Part shown: positions 8,672 to 17,581 of the stretch, piece by piece
Numbering within the stretch: position 1 is the first letter of the stretch
Layout: each line of letters starts with the position of its first letter
Assembly: GCA_047600765.1 (NCBI GenBank)
Contig: JASGKF010000002.1
Span: 124,001-188,000 of the forward strand
Source: Viridibacterium sp047600765
GTDB lineage: Bacteria; Pseudomonadota; Gammaproteobacteria; Burkholderiales; Rhodocyclaceae
DNA length: 64,000 nucleotides
Direction: 5' to 3'
Translations under genes and position numbers: made by a program
Notes under the pieces: model-generated
What the model was told of the DNA's origin: nothing
Database searches by the model: none
What the model saw: only the letters and a program-made list of their open reading frames with translations

Positions 8672-9393
8672 CACCCGTACTACCCCATGAAGCCCTCTCC
8701 GACGATGAAGTTGCCGAGCTCGACAGCCTGCTCGCGCAGCACCCGGAATCCCACTCGGTCGAAGAGCTCGACGGCCTGATCTGCGCCCTGCTGGTGGGGC
8801 CGGACGCCGTGCCGCCCGCCGAATGGCTGCCGGCCGTGCTGGGCGACGGCGCCGTATTCGCTTCACGTGCCGAAGAGCAGCGCTGTACCGACCTGCTGAT
8901 GCGCCACTGGAATCACGTGGCCCAGGGCTTCCGCGAAGACTGGTCGGGCGTGACCGCCGAAGAAGGCGCCAACGCCATGTATTTCCCGCTGCTCGACACG
9001 CCTGCCGAAAGCGGTCATCCGCTTGCCGAGGGCTGGGCGCGCGGCTTCCGCGCCGGTCTGGGCTGGCTGCAGGAGCAGCACTGGGATGCGCTGGAAGAGG
9101 ACGAGGAGTGCGTCACCCTCATCAACATCATCGGCGTCTTCGACAGTGGCGAGAAGTCGCCAGGCATCAAGCTGACGTCAGCCGAGCGTGACGAGCTTAT
9201 CAGCGCCGTCGCGGCCGGCCTGCAATACCTCTACGCCTTCTGGCGCCGCTGGCTGCGGGTGATGAGCACGCCGCGCACGCCGCATCGCGCCGATCACCAG
9301 CCGGGTCGCAACGACTCCTGCCCCTGCGGCAGCGGCAAGAAATTCAAGAAGTGCTGTGGCGCTCCGGCGGTGGTGGCGCGCAGCCTGAACTAG
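8668..9393 (+). CDS. UPF0149/YecA family protein with C-terminal SEC-C zinc motif
   Basis: Protein of 241 aa with an N-terminal UPF0149 (YgfB/YecA) domain. The helical segment HSVEELDGLICALLVGP is the family signature. After an acidic middle part comes a basic linker and the SEC-C metal-binding tail, GRNDSCPCGSGKKFKKCCG, shared with SecA, which binds one zinc ion. YecA is reported to associate with ribosomes or SecA-related processes in E. coli. The role here is inferred only from family. Translationally coupled to the upstream hotdog gene. Confidence 0.88.
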   Translation: MTPVLPHEALSDDEVAELDSLLAQHPESHSVEELDGLICALLVGPDAVPPAEWLPAVLGDGAVFASRAEEQRCTDLLMRHWNHVAQGFREDWSGVTAEEGANAMYFPLLDTPAESGHPLAEGWARGFRAGLGWLQEQHWDALEEDEECVTLINIIGVFDSGEKSPGIKLTSAERDELISAVAAGLQYLYAFWRRWLRVMSTPRTPHRADHQPGRNDSCPCGSGKKFKKCCGAPAVVARSLN

Positions 9394-9400
9394 GCGACCG

Positions 9401-9910
9401 ATGCTGGCGCGCGTCCTTCAGGTCGCAGGGGCTGGCGCATTGCTGATCCTGCTGGGCCTTGCGGGCTGGCTGGCCTGGGGCGAATGGCGCAACGTGGATC
9501 GCCACAACGAGGCTTCTGCCCGCGATGTGGTTTTCATCCTCAACCACGCCGGGCTCGATGCCGCACAGCGCATCGAGGTGTTACGCAGCGAGCAGTCCGC
9601 GCGCAGTTTCAATGGCGACCATCTGGATTTCTATTGCCTGCAGCTGAGCGATTTCGCGCCGAGCGTGGCTGAGCAGCCGCACTGGAACGTGCCGGTCAAC
9701 TTCGAGCCCTCGCAGCAGGCGGCGCTGGCGGATGCGTTTCAAATTGGAGAGGGGGCGGAATGCCTGTCGGTGCCATCGCTGAAGGCCATTTCAGACATCC
9801 GCGCCAACGTGCTGTATGTCGAGCTGCAGCGCGGCCTGGTGACGGGTTTTCGGGTGGTATTCGCCGACCCGTCGAGCCGGCGCCTGCTCTACGTCAGCTA
9901 CCGCAGCTGA
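9401..9910 (+). CDS. Uncharacterised single-pass membrane or secreted protein
   Basis: I do not recognise this 169-aa protein. Residues 5-25 form one hydrophobic helix (GAGALLILLGLAGWLAW), and the remaining 140 residues look soluble and periplasmic, with two cysteines (in FYCLQL and AECLSV) that could pair. It follows the YecA-like gene by seven bases and probably belongs to that transcript. Its last 17 bases overlap the end of fmt on the other strand. No motif points to a function. Confidence 0.6.
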   Translation: MLARVLQVAGAGALLILLGLAGWLAWGEWRNVDRHNEASARDVVFILNHAGLDAAQRIEVLRSEQSARSFNGDHLDFYCLQLSDFAPSVAEQPHWNVPVNFEPSQQAALADAFQIGEGAECLSVPSLKAISDIRANVLYVELQRGLVTGFRVVFADPSSRRLLYVSYRS

Positions 9911-10841
9911 AATGATCGCCGGCCTTGAGCGGCATGCCCTGCAGGAATTCGCGCGCCGGCAGGCGCTTGCCGCCCGGTTTCTGCAACTGGGTCAAGCGTA
10001 GTGCGCCGTTGCCGCAAGCCACCACGACACCGTTCGCATCAGCGGACAGGATGCTGCCGGGCTCGCCTGAGCCCTCTACCGCGTCACCCGCCCACAGCTT
10101 GATCGTTGCATCGCCCAGCGTGGCGGCACCGCCCGGAAAAGGATCGAAAGCGCGCAGACGACACGCCAGTTGCGCGGCACTTTCACGCCAGTCGAACAGG
10201 CTTTCGTTCTTGGCGATCTTGCTGGCGTAGGTGATGCCGTCGGTCGGTTGTGGCGTCGCTCGCAGGGTGCCGGTTGCCAGCGCCTGCAGGGCCTCCACGA
10301 TCATTTCGCCGCCCAGTTCGGCCAGCTTGTCGTGCAGGCTCGCCGTGGTGTCACTACCAAGAATCGGCAGGGCGTTGCGCGTGAGCATGGCGCCGGTGTC
10401 GAGGCCGGCGTCCATCTGCATGATGGTGATGCCGGTCTCGGCGTCACCGGCTTCGATGGCGCGGTGGATCGGTGCCGCACCACGCCAGCGCGGTAGCAGC
10501 GAGGCGTGGATGTTGAGGCAACCGAGGCGCGGCATGTCGAGCACGGCCTGCGGCAGGATCAGGCCGTAGGCGGCGACGACCAGCACGTCCGGCGCACAGG
10601 CCGCCAATTGCGCCTGCTGTTCTGGCGTGCGCAGCTTTTCAGGCTGATCGACAGGGATGCCGGCCGCCAGCGCCACCTGTTTGACCGGACTGGCCTGCAG
10701 TTGCATGCCGCGCCCGGCGGGGCGGTCGGGCTGGGTGAGCACGAGGGGTACGTCGAAACCCGCGTCCAGCAAGGCGCGCAGGGCCGTCGCAGCAAATTCT
10801 GGCGTGCCTGCAAAGGCCACGCGCAATCCAGTATGACTCAT
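9894..10841 (-). CDS. fmt: Methionyl-tRNA formyltransferase
   Basis: Transfers a formyl group from 10-formyl-THF to Met-tRNA(fMet) for translation initiation. The 315-aa product matches family length. Seen are RVAFAGTPEFAATAL at the N-terminus, the QPDRPAGRG loop, and the formyl-transfer site NIHASLLPRWRGAAP with catalytic Asn and His, followed by GITIMQMDAGLDTG carrying the catalytic Asp. The C-terminal tRNA-binding domain begins near residue 207. Its ATG overlaps the def stop by four bases, the standard def-fmt pair. Confidence 0.97.
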   Translation of the reverse strand: MSHTGLRVAFAGTPEFAATALRALLDAGFDVPLVLTQPDRPAGRGMQLQASPVKQVALAAGIPVDQPEKLRTPEQQAQLAACAPDVLVVAAYGLILPQAVLDMPRLGCLNIHASLLPRWRGAAPIHRAIEAGDAETGITIMQMDAGLDTGAMLTRNALPILGSDTTASLHDKLAELGGEMIVEALQALATGTLRATPQPTDGITYASKIAKNESLFDWRESAAQLACRLRAFDPFPGGAATLGDATIKLWAGDAVEGSGEPGSILSADANGVVVACGNGALRLTQLQKPGGKRLPAREFLQGMPLKAGDHFSCGS

Positions 10842-11341
10842 GCAGTGATGCGCGCGCGCTTGGCCAGCTTGTTCTTGATGCGGTTCTGCTTGAGCGTCGA
10901 AAGATGCTCGACGAAGACCTTGCCGTCGAGGTGGTCGATCTCGTGCTGGATGCAGACGGCCATGAGGCCTTCAGCTTCCAGCTCGAAGGTTTCGCCCTTT
11001 TCATTCAGCGCGCGCACCCGGATCCAGCCAGAGCGGCTGACCTTCTCGTAGATGCCGGGCACCGACAGGCAGCCTTCTTCGCAGATCTGTTCGCCGCTGC
11101 GTTCGATGATCTCGGGATTGATGAAGGCGCGCAGGCCTGATTTGTCTTCCGATGCGTCGATGACCAGCACACGCTCATGCACGTCAACCTGGGTCGCCGC
11201 CAGTCCGATGCCCGGCGCGGCGTACATCGTTTCCGCCATATCAGCGACCAGTTGTCGGATGCGGCTATCGACCTGCTTGACCGGGGCAGCGATCTTGTGG
11301 AGCCTCGGGTCGGGAAAGTGAAGGATGGGCAGCAGGGCCAT
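10838..11341 (-). CDS. def: Peptide deformylase
   Basis: Removes the N-formyl group from nascent chains. The 167-aa product carries all three family motifs: GIGLAATQV (motif I), EEGCLSVPG (motif II, with the metal-binding Cys) and QHEIDHLDG (motif III, HExxH-type with two metal-binding His and catalytic Glu). First gene of the def-fmt operon, divergent from the LysM gene across about 240 bp. Confidence 0.97.
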   Translation of the reverse strand: MALLPILHFPDPRLHKIAAPVKQVDSRIRQLVADMAETMYAAPGIGLAATQVDVHERVLVIDASEDKSGLRAFINPEIIERSGEQICEEGCLSVPGIYEKVSRSGWIRVRALNEKGETFELEAEGLMAVCIQHEIDHLDGKVFVEHLSTLKQNRIKNKLAKRARITA

Positions 11342-11581
11342 TTGTCCGAAAAGTCCAGAAAACCTTGATGAATGAAGAGACTACGTGCAGAATCTAAAGC
11401 AAAACTTGAATGTTCGCACGTGTTCGGCTGGTAATTTCCCGCTATTTTCCGGTTTGCGGCGTCCAGCTCAAGTCATATCGTTCCGGTTCAAGTCGTCTTA
11501 CGCAGTCTGCTCTGGAGCCGTCGTAGCGCCGTCCGGCCTTCGCGGCGCAGTCCCTGTCTCCAACATCAAACGGGGTTGGTC

Positions 11582-12679
11582 ATGAAACGCATCTCTTCCG
11601 CGCTGATCGTAGCGCTCGCAGCCTTGTCGGCCGGCACCGTGGCACCCGCCATGGCCCAGACCTCCCAGCAGGCGCCAGCCAAGGGCGGCATCCAGCTCGC
11701 CGACGATGCGCCTGACAGCTATACCGTTGTCAAGGGTGACTCCCTGTGGGGCATTTCCAGCCGCTTCCTCAAGACCCCCTGGCGCTGGCCCGAGGTCTGG
11801 AAGCTGAATGCCGAGGAGATCAAGAATCCGCACCTGATCTATCCGGGTCAGACCATCTACCTCGACCGCAACAACATGACCCTGTCGCTCAAGGCGCCGG
11901 GTGATGTCGTGCAACCGGATGGCACGATCAAGCTGGCGCCGCGCATCTATGACACGGCGATCAGTGGCCCGATCACCAGTCTCACGCTGCAGAACATCCA
12001 GCAGTTCCTCGTCGAGCCGCTGGTCATCGACGAAGCGGATCCCGCTGGCGCCGGCCGAGTGATCGGCATTCAGGAAGACCGTGTGCTCGCCGGCCCCGCA
12101 GAAACTTTTTTCGCGCGTGGTCTGAGCCCTGATCAGCCGGCCTGGACCGTGTTCCGTCCGGGCAAGCCGATCCGTGATCCGATCAATGCGAAGCAGATTC
12201 TTGGTTACGAAGCCGTGTTGGTGGCTAACGCCCGCGTTACGACGGCCGAACAGGCTCCGGTCGCAGCAGCGATGCAGGTCATTACCGCCAAGCATGAGGT
12301 CACTACGGGTGACCGCTTGCTGCCGAGCACCAAGGAGACCGTGTTCGCCTATGCGCCGCATGCGGCCCCTGACAAACTGCATGCCAACATCGCCACGGTA
12401 TATGGCGGTGTGAGCCAGACAGGCCCTTACGGCGTCATCACCATCAACGCCGGCCGTGACAAGGGCATGGAGCCCGGTCATGTCATCGCTTTGTCGCGCG
12501 TGCTTGGCAAGGCCGTGTATCGCGGTGCAGAAGGTGGCGAGAGGGCGCAGGAGATCCCGTTGCCGGACGAGCGTTACGGTCTGGCCTTCGTGTTCCGCGT
12601 TTTCAACAAGATGTCCTATGCGTTGGTGCTGGAAAGCTCGCGCACGGTCATCGTGGGGGACAAGGCCGGCGCGCCTTGA
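11582..12679 (+). CDS. Secreted LysM-domain protein
   Basis: Exported protein of 365 aa with signal peptide MKRISSALIVALAAL...AMA (about residues 1-26). A LysM peptidoglycan-binding domain occupies about 42-93 (YTVVKGDSLWGISSRFL to LIYPGQTIYL). The remaining 270 residues form no catalytic domain I recognise. In many betaproteobacteria this gene sits directly upstream of dprA, as here, and it probably acts at the cell wall. ATG 11582 was chosen over the TTG two codons upstream because it begins a canonical signal peptide. It is the first gene of LysM-dprA-smg-topB. Confidence 0.88.
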   Translation: MKRISSALIVALAALSAGTVAPAMAQTSQQAPAKGGIQLADDAPDSYTVVKGDSLWGISSRFLKTPWRWPEVWKLNAEEIKNPHLIYPGQTIYLDRNNMTLSLKAPGDVVQPDGTIKLAPRIYDTAISGPITSLTLQNIQQFLVEPLVIDEADPAGAGRVIGIQEDRVLAGPAETFFARGLSPDQPAWTVFRPGKPIRDPINAKQILGYEAVLVANARVTTAEQAPVAAAMQVITAKHEVTTGDRLLPSTKETVFAYAPHAAPDKLHANIATVYGGVSQTGPYGVITINAGRDKGMEPGHVIALSRVLGKAVYRGAEGGERAQEIPLPDERYGLAFVFRVFNKMSYALVLESSRTVIVGDKAGAP

Positions 12680-12692
12680 GTCTTGCCCGCCA

Positions 12693-13769
12693 ATGAGCGA
12701 TCTGGCGCATTGGCTGCGGCTCACCCTTGTGCCGGGCATAGGCCCGGAACGCCAACGCGACCTGCTGGCAGCCTTCGGGCTGCCGCAGCGCATTTTCGAG
12801 GCCGGCCGCAATGCGGTAGCCGGCGTGATTGGCAGCAAGCTTGCCAATAGCCTGTTCGACCACGATAACGCCGCGGCGATTGAAGCGGCCCTGCGCTGGG
12901 CGAGCGAACCCGGCAACCACGTTCTGACGCTTGCGGACAGCGCTTTTCCGCAAGCGTTGCTGCAAACGGCCGATCCGCCAACCCTGCTGTATGCCAAAGG
13001 CCGGATAGCGTTACTCAACACACCCGGTCTGGCTGTCGTAGGTTCCCGCACCGCAACCACGCAGGGCATGTCAAATGCCGAGGCTTTTTCACGCGTGCTG
13101 GCCGCTGCCGGGCTGGCCGTGGTCAGTGGTCTGGCGCTTGGCATCGATACGGCAGCCCATAGGGGAGCCTTGGCTGCGAAAGGGCCGACCGTGGCCGTCA
13201 CCGGTACGGGCGCGGATCGCGTCTATCCGGCACGAAACGCTGACTTGGCGCGCCAGATCGCCGAAGATGGCGTTCTGATCAGCGAATTTGCGCTGGGTAC
13301 GCCATCGGCCGCCTATAACTTTCCGCGTCGTAACCGGATCATTGCCGGCCTGTCGCGCGGCGTACTGGTCGTCGAAGCGGCCGTCGGCAGCGGTTCGCTC
13401 ATTACGGCCCGACTGGCGACCGAGCAGGGGCGGGATGTGTTCGCTATTCCAGGCTCCATCCATTCGCCGCTGTCCAAGGGCTGCCACCAGCTCATCAAGC
13501 AGGGGGCGAAGCTTGTCGAATCGGCGCAGGACGTGCTCGAAGAGCTGCACTGGGGCGTCGTTCCGCCCCGTCAGGCTTTGTCCGAGGTGGGTACGCCGGG
13601 AGAAGAGGGCCAATTGCTGGCTGCCATTGGACATGATCCCGTCGACATGGACACTATTCTGGGACGTATTGGCTTGACGCCGGATGCCGTCTTCGCCATG
13701 CTGACCACACTGGAACTCGATGGTCGCGTCGAGCGGCTACCGGGTGGCAAGCTCCAAAGAGTCCGATAA
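12693..13769 (+). CDS. dprA: DNA-processing protein DprA
   Basis: Loads RecA onto incoming single-stranded DNA during natural transformation, 358 aa. An N-terminal helical domain (LAHWLRLTLVPGIGP) leads to the Rossmann-like DNA-binding core: VVGSRTATTQG, VVSGLALGIDTAAHRGAL, NFPRRNRIIAGLSRGVLVVEA, SGSLITARLATEQGRDVFAIPG. A C-terminal winged-helix-like segment follows (MDTILGRIGLTPDAVFAMLTTLELDGRVERLPGG, split by the linker). Thirteen bases separate it from the LysM gene. Its presence hints at competence, though no other com gene is in the window. Confidence 0.95.
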   Translation: MSDLAHWLRLTLVPGIGPERQRDLLAAFGLPQRIFEAGRNAVAGVIGSKLANSLFDHDNAAAIEAALRWASEPGNHVLTLADSAFPQALLQTADPPTLLYAKGRIALLNTPGLAVVGSRTATTQGMSNAEAFSRVLAAAGLAVVSGLALGIDTAAHRGALAAKGPTVAVTGTGADRVYPARNADLARQIAEDGVLISEFALGTPSAAYNFPRRNRIIAGLSRGVLVVEAAVGSGSLITARLATEQGRDVFAIPGSIHSPLSKGCHQLIKQGAKLVESAQDVLEELHWGVVPPRQALSEVGTPGEEGQLLAAIGHDPVDMDTILGRIGLTPDAVFAMLTTLELDGRVERLPGGKLQRVR

Positions 13770-13815
13770 GCGGCTCGTCCAGCCAGTTGGAAGAGCCGCA
13801 CTGCCGAGGGTCACG

Positions 13816-14304
13816 ATGATCGATATTCTGGTCTATCTCTTTGAAACCTACGGCTACGCTGACGCCTGTCCGGCCGAGCCCGAGCAACTTGCGCGCAAGT
13901 TGTCCGCGGCCGGTTTCGAACAAGGCGACATCTCGGAGGCCATTGAATGGCTCTCCGGCCTGCGCGGCATGGCCAGCGAACCTACGGCCAGTTTTGACGC
14001 GCAAAGCCGTTCCGTCCGCATCTTCACCGAAGAAGAACAGGCCCGGCTGGATACGGCCTGCCAGGGCTTCCTCCACTTCCTCGAAGGCAATCGCACCCTC
14101 GATGCCCGTCAGCGCGAGCTGATCATTGAGCGCGCCATGGCCTTGCCGGAGGCTGAGGTATCCCTGTCCAAGTTCAAGGTGATCGTGCTGATGGTGCTGT
14201 GGCAGCAACAGGCCAGTATGGACACCCTGATCCTCGACGAGCTCCTGACAGAGGAGACCGACGAGGAGGACGGTGACTGGACCGAGGTTCTGTCGGTCCA
14301 CTGA
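13816..14304 (+). CDS. smg: Smg/DUF494 family protein
   Basis: Small acidic protein of 162 aa, Smg/DUF494 family. The start MIDILVYLFETYG is the conserved N-terminus, so longer in-frame starts (from 13720, inside dprA) were rejected. The family motif LDARQRELIIERAMAL lies in the C-terminal half, and the tail is strongly acidic (EETDEEDGDW). It is encoded between dprA and topB in many beta- and gammaproteobacteria. Its function is unresolved. Confidence 0.9.
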   Translation: MIDILVYLFETYGYADACPAEPEQLARKLSAAGFEQGDISEAIEWLSGLRGMASEPTASFDAQSRSVRIFTEEEQARLDTACQGFLHFLEGNRTLDARQRELIIERAMALPEAEVSLSKFKVIVLMVLWQQQASMDTLILDELLTEETDEEDGDWTEVLSVH

Positions 14305-14329
14305 CGGACAGGGCTGACGCACGGCCTTT

Positions 14330-14431
14330 CGGGCCTCGCGCTTGCGCGACGCCCGAGGCGCCGCCTATCATCCGCACACATTGTTCGCCGGGCTTGCCCG
14401 GCGAAGTCGATTCTGGCCGGCCAAAATGGCC
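14330..14431 (+). other. Cluster of three hairpins between smg and topB
   Basis: Three stem-loops follow one another in the 188-bp gap. The first is 14330-14341/14344-14355, a 12-bp stem with one mismatch. The second is 14384-14392/14397-14405, a 9-bp perfect stem (TTCGCCGGG). The third is 14419-14423/14427-14431, a 5-bp stem. None is followed by a T-run, so this is either a Rho-dependent end for smg or a structured leader of topB. Confidence 0.45.
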
Positions 14432-14492
14432 CTGAGCCCGACTGCCAGCTTCTGATCTTCTTCCCCAGATTTCTCCGGATTCTTTTGAGCGC

Positions 14493-17177
14493 ATGAGCAA
14501 ACAGCTGATCATTGCCGAAAAACCTTCTGTCGCGCAGGACATCGCGCGCGCGCTGGGAGGCTTTACCCGGCAGGGCGACTACTTCGAGAGCGACGAATAC
14601 GTGTTGTCGTCCGCCATCGGCCACCTGCTGGAACTGACCGTGCCCGAGGAATTCGAGGTCAAGCGCGGCAAATGGTCTTTCGCGCACCTGCCGGTGATTC
14701 CGCCGCACTTCAAACTCAATCCTGTCGAAAAGACGGCCGAGCGCCTGCGCCTGCTGACGCGGCTCATCAAGCGCAAGGACGTCGATGGCCTCATCAACGC
14801 CTGTGACGCGGGACGCGAAGGCGAGCTGATCTTTACCTATATTGCCAACCACGCGTCGACGGCCAAGCCGCAGCGCCGCCTGTGGCTGCAGAGCATGACG
14901 CCGCAATCGATCCGCGACGGTTTCCAGGCCCTGCGTTCGTCGGGCGACATGTCCGGCCTGCGCGAAGCGGCGACCTGCCGTGCCGAGAGCGACTGGCTGA
15001 TTGGCATCAACGGCACGCGCGCCATGACGGCCTTCAATTCGAAGACCGGTGGTTTCCACCTCACCACGGTGGGCCGCGTGCAGACGCCTACGCTGGCCAT
15101 CGTCGTCGAGCGTGAAGAGCGTATCCGCGCGTTCAAGTCGCGTGATTACTGGGAAGTCGAAGGCCATTTCGATGTCGCAGCCGGTTCGTACATCGGCCGC
15201 TGGTTCGACGAGAAATTCAAGAAGCCTGAAGATGATGAGCATGCGAATGCGCATCGCCTGTGGGACGTCAAGAAAGCCGAGGCGATTCGCGCCAAGTGCG
15301 AAGGCAAGCCCGGCAAGGTTGAAGAGGAAGCCAAGCCTTCCACGCAACTCTCGCCGCTGCTCTATGACCTGACTTCGCTGCAACGTGAAGCCAACGGCCG
15401 TTTCGGTTTCTCGGCCCGCACGACGCTGCAGATCGCGCAGGCGCTGTACGAGAAGCACAAGGTCTTGACCTATCCGCGTACCGACGCGCGTGCGCTGCCC
15501 GAAGACTACGTGGCGACCGTGCCGGCCACGCTGGGCGCGCTGCCCAGCGAATACGCCGCCTTTGCCAAGGAAATCATCAAGAACGGCTGGGTCAAACCCA
15601 ACAAGCGCATCTTCAACAACGCCAAGATTTCGGACCACTTCGCCATCGTGCCGACCGGCACGGAGCCGAAGAACCTGTCCGAAGCCGAACAGAAGATCTA
15701 CGACCTCGTCACCAAGCGCTTCCTCGCCGTGTTCTACCCGGCCGCGGAATACATGGTGACGACGCGCATCACGCGTGTCGAAGGTGAAACCTTCAAGACT
15801 GAGGGCAAAGTGCTGGTCAATGCTGGCTGGCTCGCCGTGTATGGCAAGGAAGGCGCAGGCGAGGGCGAAGAAGCGGCCACGGGTTCGCTGGTCGCTGTCA
15901 AACCGGGCGAGACCGTGAAGACCGACGATGTGCTGGTCAAGGCCAACGTCACCAAGCCGCCGGCGCGCTACAACGAAGCGACCTTGCTGTCGGCCATGGA
16001 AGGCGCCGGCAAGCTCGTCGACGACGAAGAGCTGCGTGCCGCGATGGCCGGGCGTGGTCTCGGTACGCCAGCAACGCGCGCGCAGATCATCGAAAACCTT
16101 ATTGCCGAAACCTACATGCTGCGCGAAGGCCGCGAGCTGATCCCGACCGCCAAGGCTTTCTCGCTGATCACCCTGCTGCGCGGTCTGGGCGTGGCTGAAC
16201 TGGCATCGCCTGAACTGACGGGCGAGTGGGAATACAAGCTCGCCCAGATGGAGAAGGGCCTGCTGACGCGCGCCGACTTCATGGAGCACATTGAGGCAAT
16301 GACGCGCGAGATTGTCGAGCGCGCCAAGAAGTACGAATCGGACACTGTGCCCGGCGACTTCGCCACCCTGAAGACGCCTTGCCCCAAGTGCGGCGGTGTC
16401 ATCAAGGAGAACTACAAGAAGTTTCAGTGCCAGGCGTGCGACTACTCGCTGTGGAAGATCGTGGCCAGCCGCCAGTTCGAGATCCCCGAGATCGAAACCC
16501 TGCTGGCAACCGGCAAGGTCGGTCCCTTGATCGGCTTCCGCAACAAGATGGGCCGCGCCTTCAACGCCGAGATCAAGCTCAACGACGACAAGCTGCCCGA
16601 GTTCGATTTCGGTCAGCCGCGCGAGGATGAAAGCGGAGAGCCACCAGATTTTTCAGAGCAGACCACGCTGGGCCCTTGCCCCAAGTGTCGCAGCAACGTC
16701 TTCGAGCACGGTATGGCCTATGTCTGCGAGAAATCGCTGGGCGCGGGCAAGAGCTGTGACTTCCGCTCCGGCAAGATCATCCTGCAGCAACCCATCGAGC
16801 GCGAGCACATGGAAAAGCTGCTGCAAGAGGGCCGTACGCCCCTGCTGACTGGCTTCATCTCGGCACGTACGCGCCGCAAGTTCTCGGCTTTCCTCGTGCG
16901 TGGTGAGGACGGCAAGGTCGGCTTCGAATTCGAGAAACGCGAACCCAAAGCCAAGGCCGCTGGCAGCAAGAGCAAAGCCGCAACGGCTGAAAAGCCGGGC
17001 AAGGAAGCGGCAGAGGCAGACGAGAAGCCTGCCAAGGCCAGCAAGACTGCCACTGCGAGCAAGGCCAAGGCGGCAAAGCCGGCGACGAAATCCGCAACCG
17101 GTACGGCCAAAACCGCCAGCAAGACCACGGCAAAGGCCAGCACGACGCGCAAGAAAAAAGCTGACGCCGAATCATGA
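14493..17177 (+). CDS. topB: DNA topoisomerase III with C-terminal zinc ribbons and basic tail
   Basis: Type IA topoisomerase that decatenates DNA, 894 aa. The Toprim domain starts QLIIAEKPSVAQDIARAL, with DAGREGELIF supplying the acidic triad. The catalytic Tyr is residue 327 in TYPRTDARALP, close to E. coli TopB Tyr328. RGLGTPATRAQIIENL marks domain I. Beyond the core lie two Cys clusters: CPKCGGVI...CQAC near 630-650, and CPKCRSNVFEHGMAYVCEK near 730, the latter a topoisomerase zinc-finger type. A Lys/Ala/Thr-rich tail of about 75 residues ends the protein, roughly 240 residues longer than E. coli TopB (about 650 aa). It overlaps the GtrA gene by four bases. Confidence 0.95.
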   Translation: MSKQLIIAEKPSVAQDIARALGGFTRQGDYFESDEYVLSSAIGHLLELTVPEEFEVKRGKWSFAHLPVIPPHFKLNPVEKTAERLRLLTRLIKRKDVDGLINACDAGREGELIFTYIANHASTAKPQRRLWLQSMTPQSIRDGFQALRSSGDMSGLREAATCRAESDWLIGINGTRAMTAFNSKTGGFHLTTVGRVQTPTLAIVVEREERIRAFKSRDYWEVEGHFDVAAGSYIGRWFDEKFKKPEDDEHANAHRLWDVKKAEAIRAKCEGKPGKVEEEAKPSTQLSPLLYDLTSLQREANGRFGFSARTTLQIAQALYEKHKVLTYPRTDARALPEDYVATVPATLGALPSEYAAFAKEIIKNGWVKPNKRIFNNAKISDHFAIVPTGTEPKNLSEAEQKIYDLVTKRFLAVFYPAAEYMVTTRITRVEGETFKTEGKVLVNAGWLAVYGKEGAGEGEEAATGSLVAVKPGETVKTDDVLVKANVTKPPARYNEATLLSAMEGAGKLVDDEELRAAMAGRGLGTPATRAQIIENLIAETYMLREGRELIPTAKAFSLITLLRGLGVAELASPELTGEWEYKLAQMEKGLLTRADFMEHIEAMTREIVERAKKYESDTVPGDFATLKTPCPKCGGVIKENYKKFQCQACDYSLWKIVASRQFEIPEIETLLATGKVGPLIGFRNKMGRAFNAEIKLNDDKLPEFDFGQPREDESGEPPDFSEQTTLGPCPKCRSNVFEHGMAYVCEKSLGAGKSCDFRSGKIILQQPIEREHMEKLLQEGRTPLLTGFISARTRRKFSAFLVRGEDGKVGFEFEKREPKAKAAGSKSKAATAEKPGKEAAEADEKPAKASKTATASKAKAAKPATKSATGTAKTASKTTAKASTTRKKKADAES

Positions 17178-17581
17178 GCTCGCCGGCCGACGGCAACATC
17201 AGCCGGCGCAGCTTCTTCAGTTTCCTGCTCGTCGGCGGCGGCGCCACGCTGCTGCAATACCTCATCATGGCACTGCTGCTGTGGACGACCAACCTGTCGG
17301 CCACTGTGGCATCAAGCACGGGTTTCCTCATCAGTGCCGTGTTCAACTACTGGGCCAACGCGCGCTTCACGTTCGGTGGGCAGCATGACCACCGCGCCAG
17401 CGCCCTGCGTTTTGTCGTGACCCTGTGTGCCGGCCTGGCTATCAACGCCTTGTCGCTGGCATTGCTGCAAGCCGCCGGCGTGCCGGTCTGGCTGGCCCAG
17501 CTGGTCGCGACAGGCATCGTTTTCATCTGGAACTACCTTATCAACGCCATCTGGACATTCAGGAAGAGACAGCCATCATGA
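17174..17581 (+). CDS. GtrA-family membrane protein, putative polyprenyl-phosphate-sugar flippase (first copy)
   Basis: Four-helix membrane protein of 135 aa in the GtrA family. Hydrophobic segments lie at about 15-35, 45-62, 78-98 and 104-124, with the family motif FNYWANARFTF in the centre and WNYLINAIWTF at the end. GtrA proteins are thought to flip undecaprenyl-phosphate-linked sugars to the periplasm. It is coupled to topB (ATGA) and to the GT2 gene (four-base overlap), which makes the lipid-linked sugar. Confidence 0.88.
   Translation: MSSPADGNISRRSFFSFLLVGGGATLLQYLIMALLLWTTNLSATVASSTGFLISAVFNYWANARFTFGGQHDHRASALRFVVTLCAGLAINALSLALLQAAGVPVWLAQLVATGIVFIWNYLINAIWTFRKRQPS

Noticed and set aside
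14109..16289. 726-codon open frame on the minus strand opposite smg and topB
   Set aside because: It is antisense to strongly supported coding sequence with all topoisomerase motifs. Long antisense frames are expected in high-GC DNA with this codon bias, and the product is a compositionally odd, motif-free sequence.
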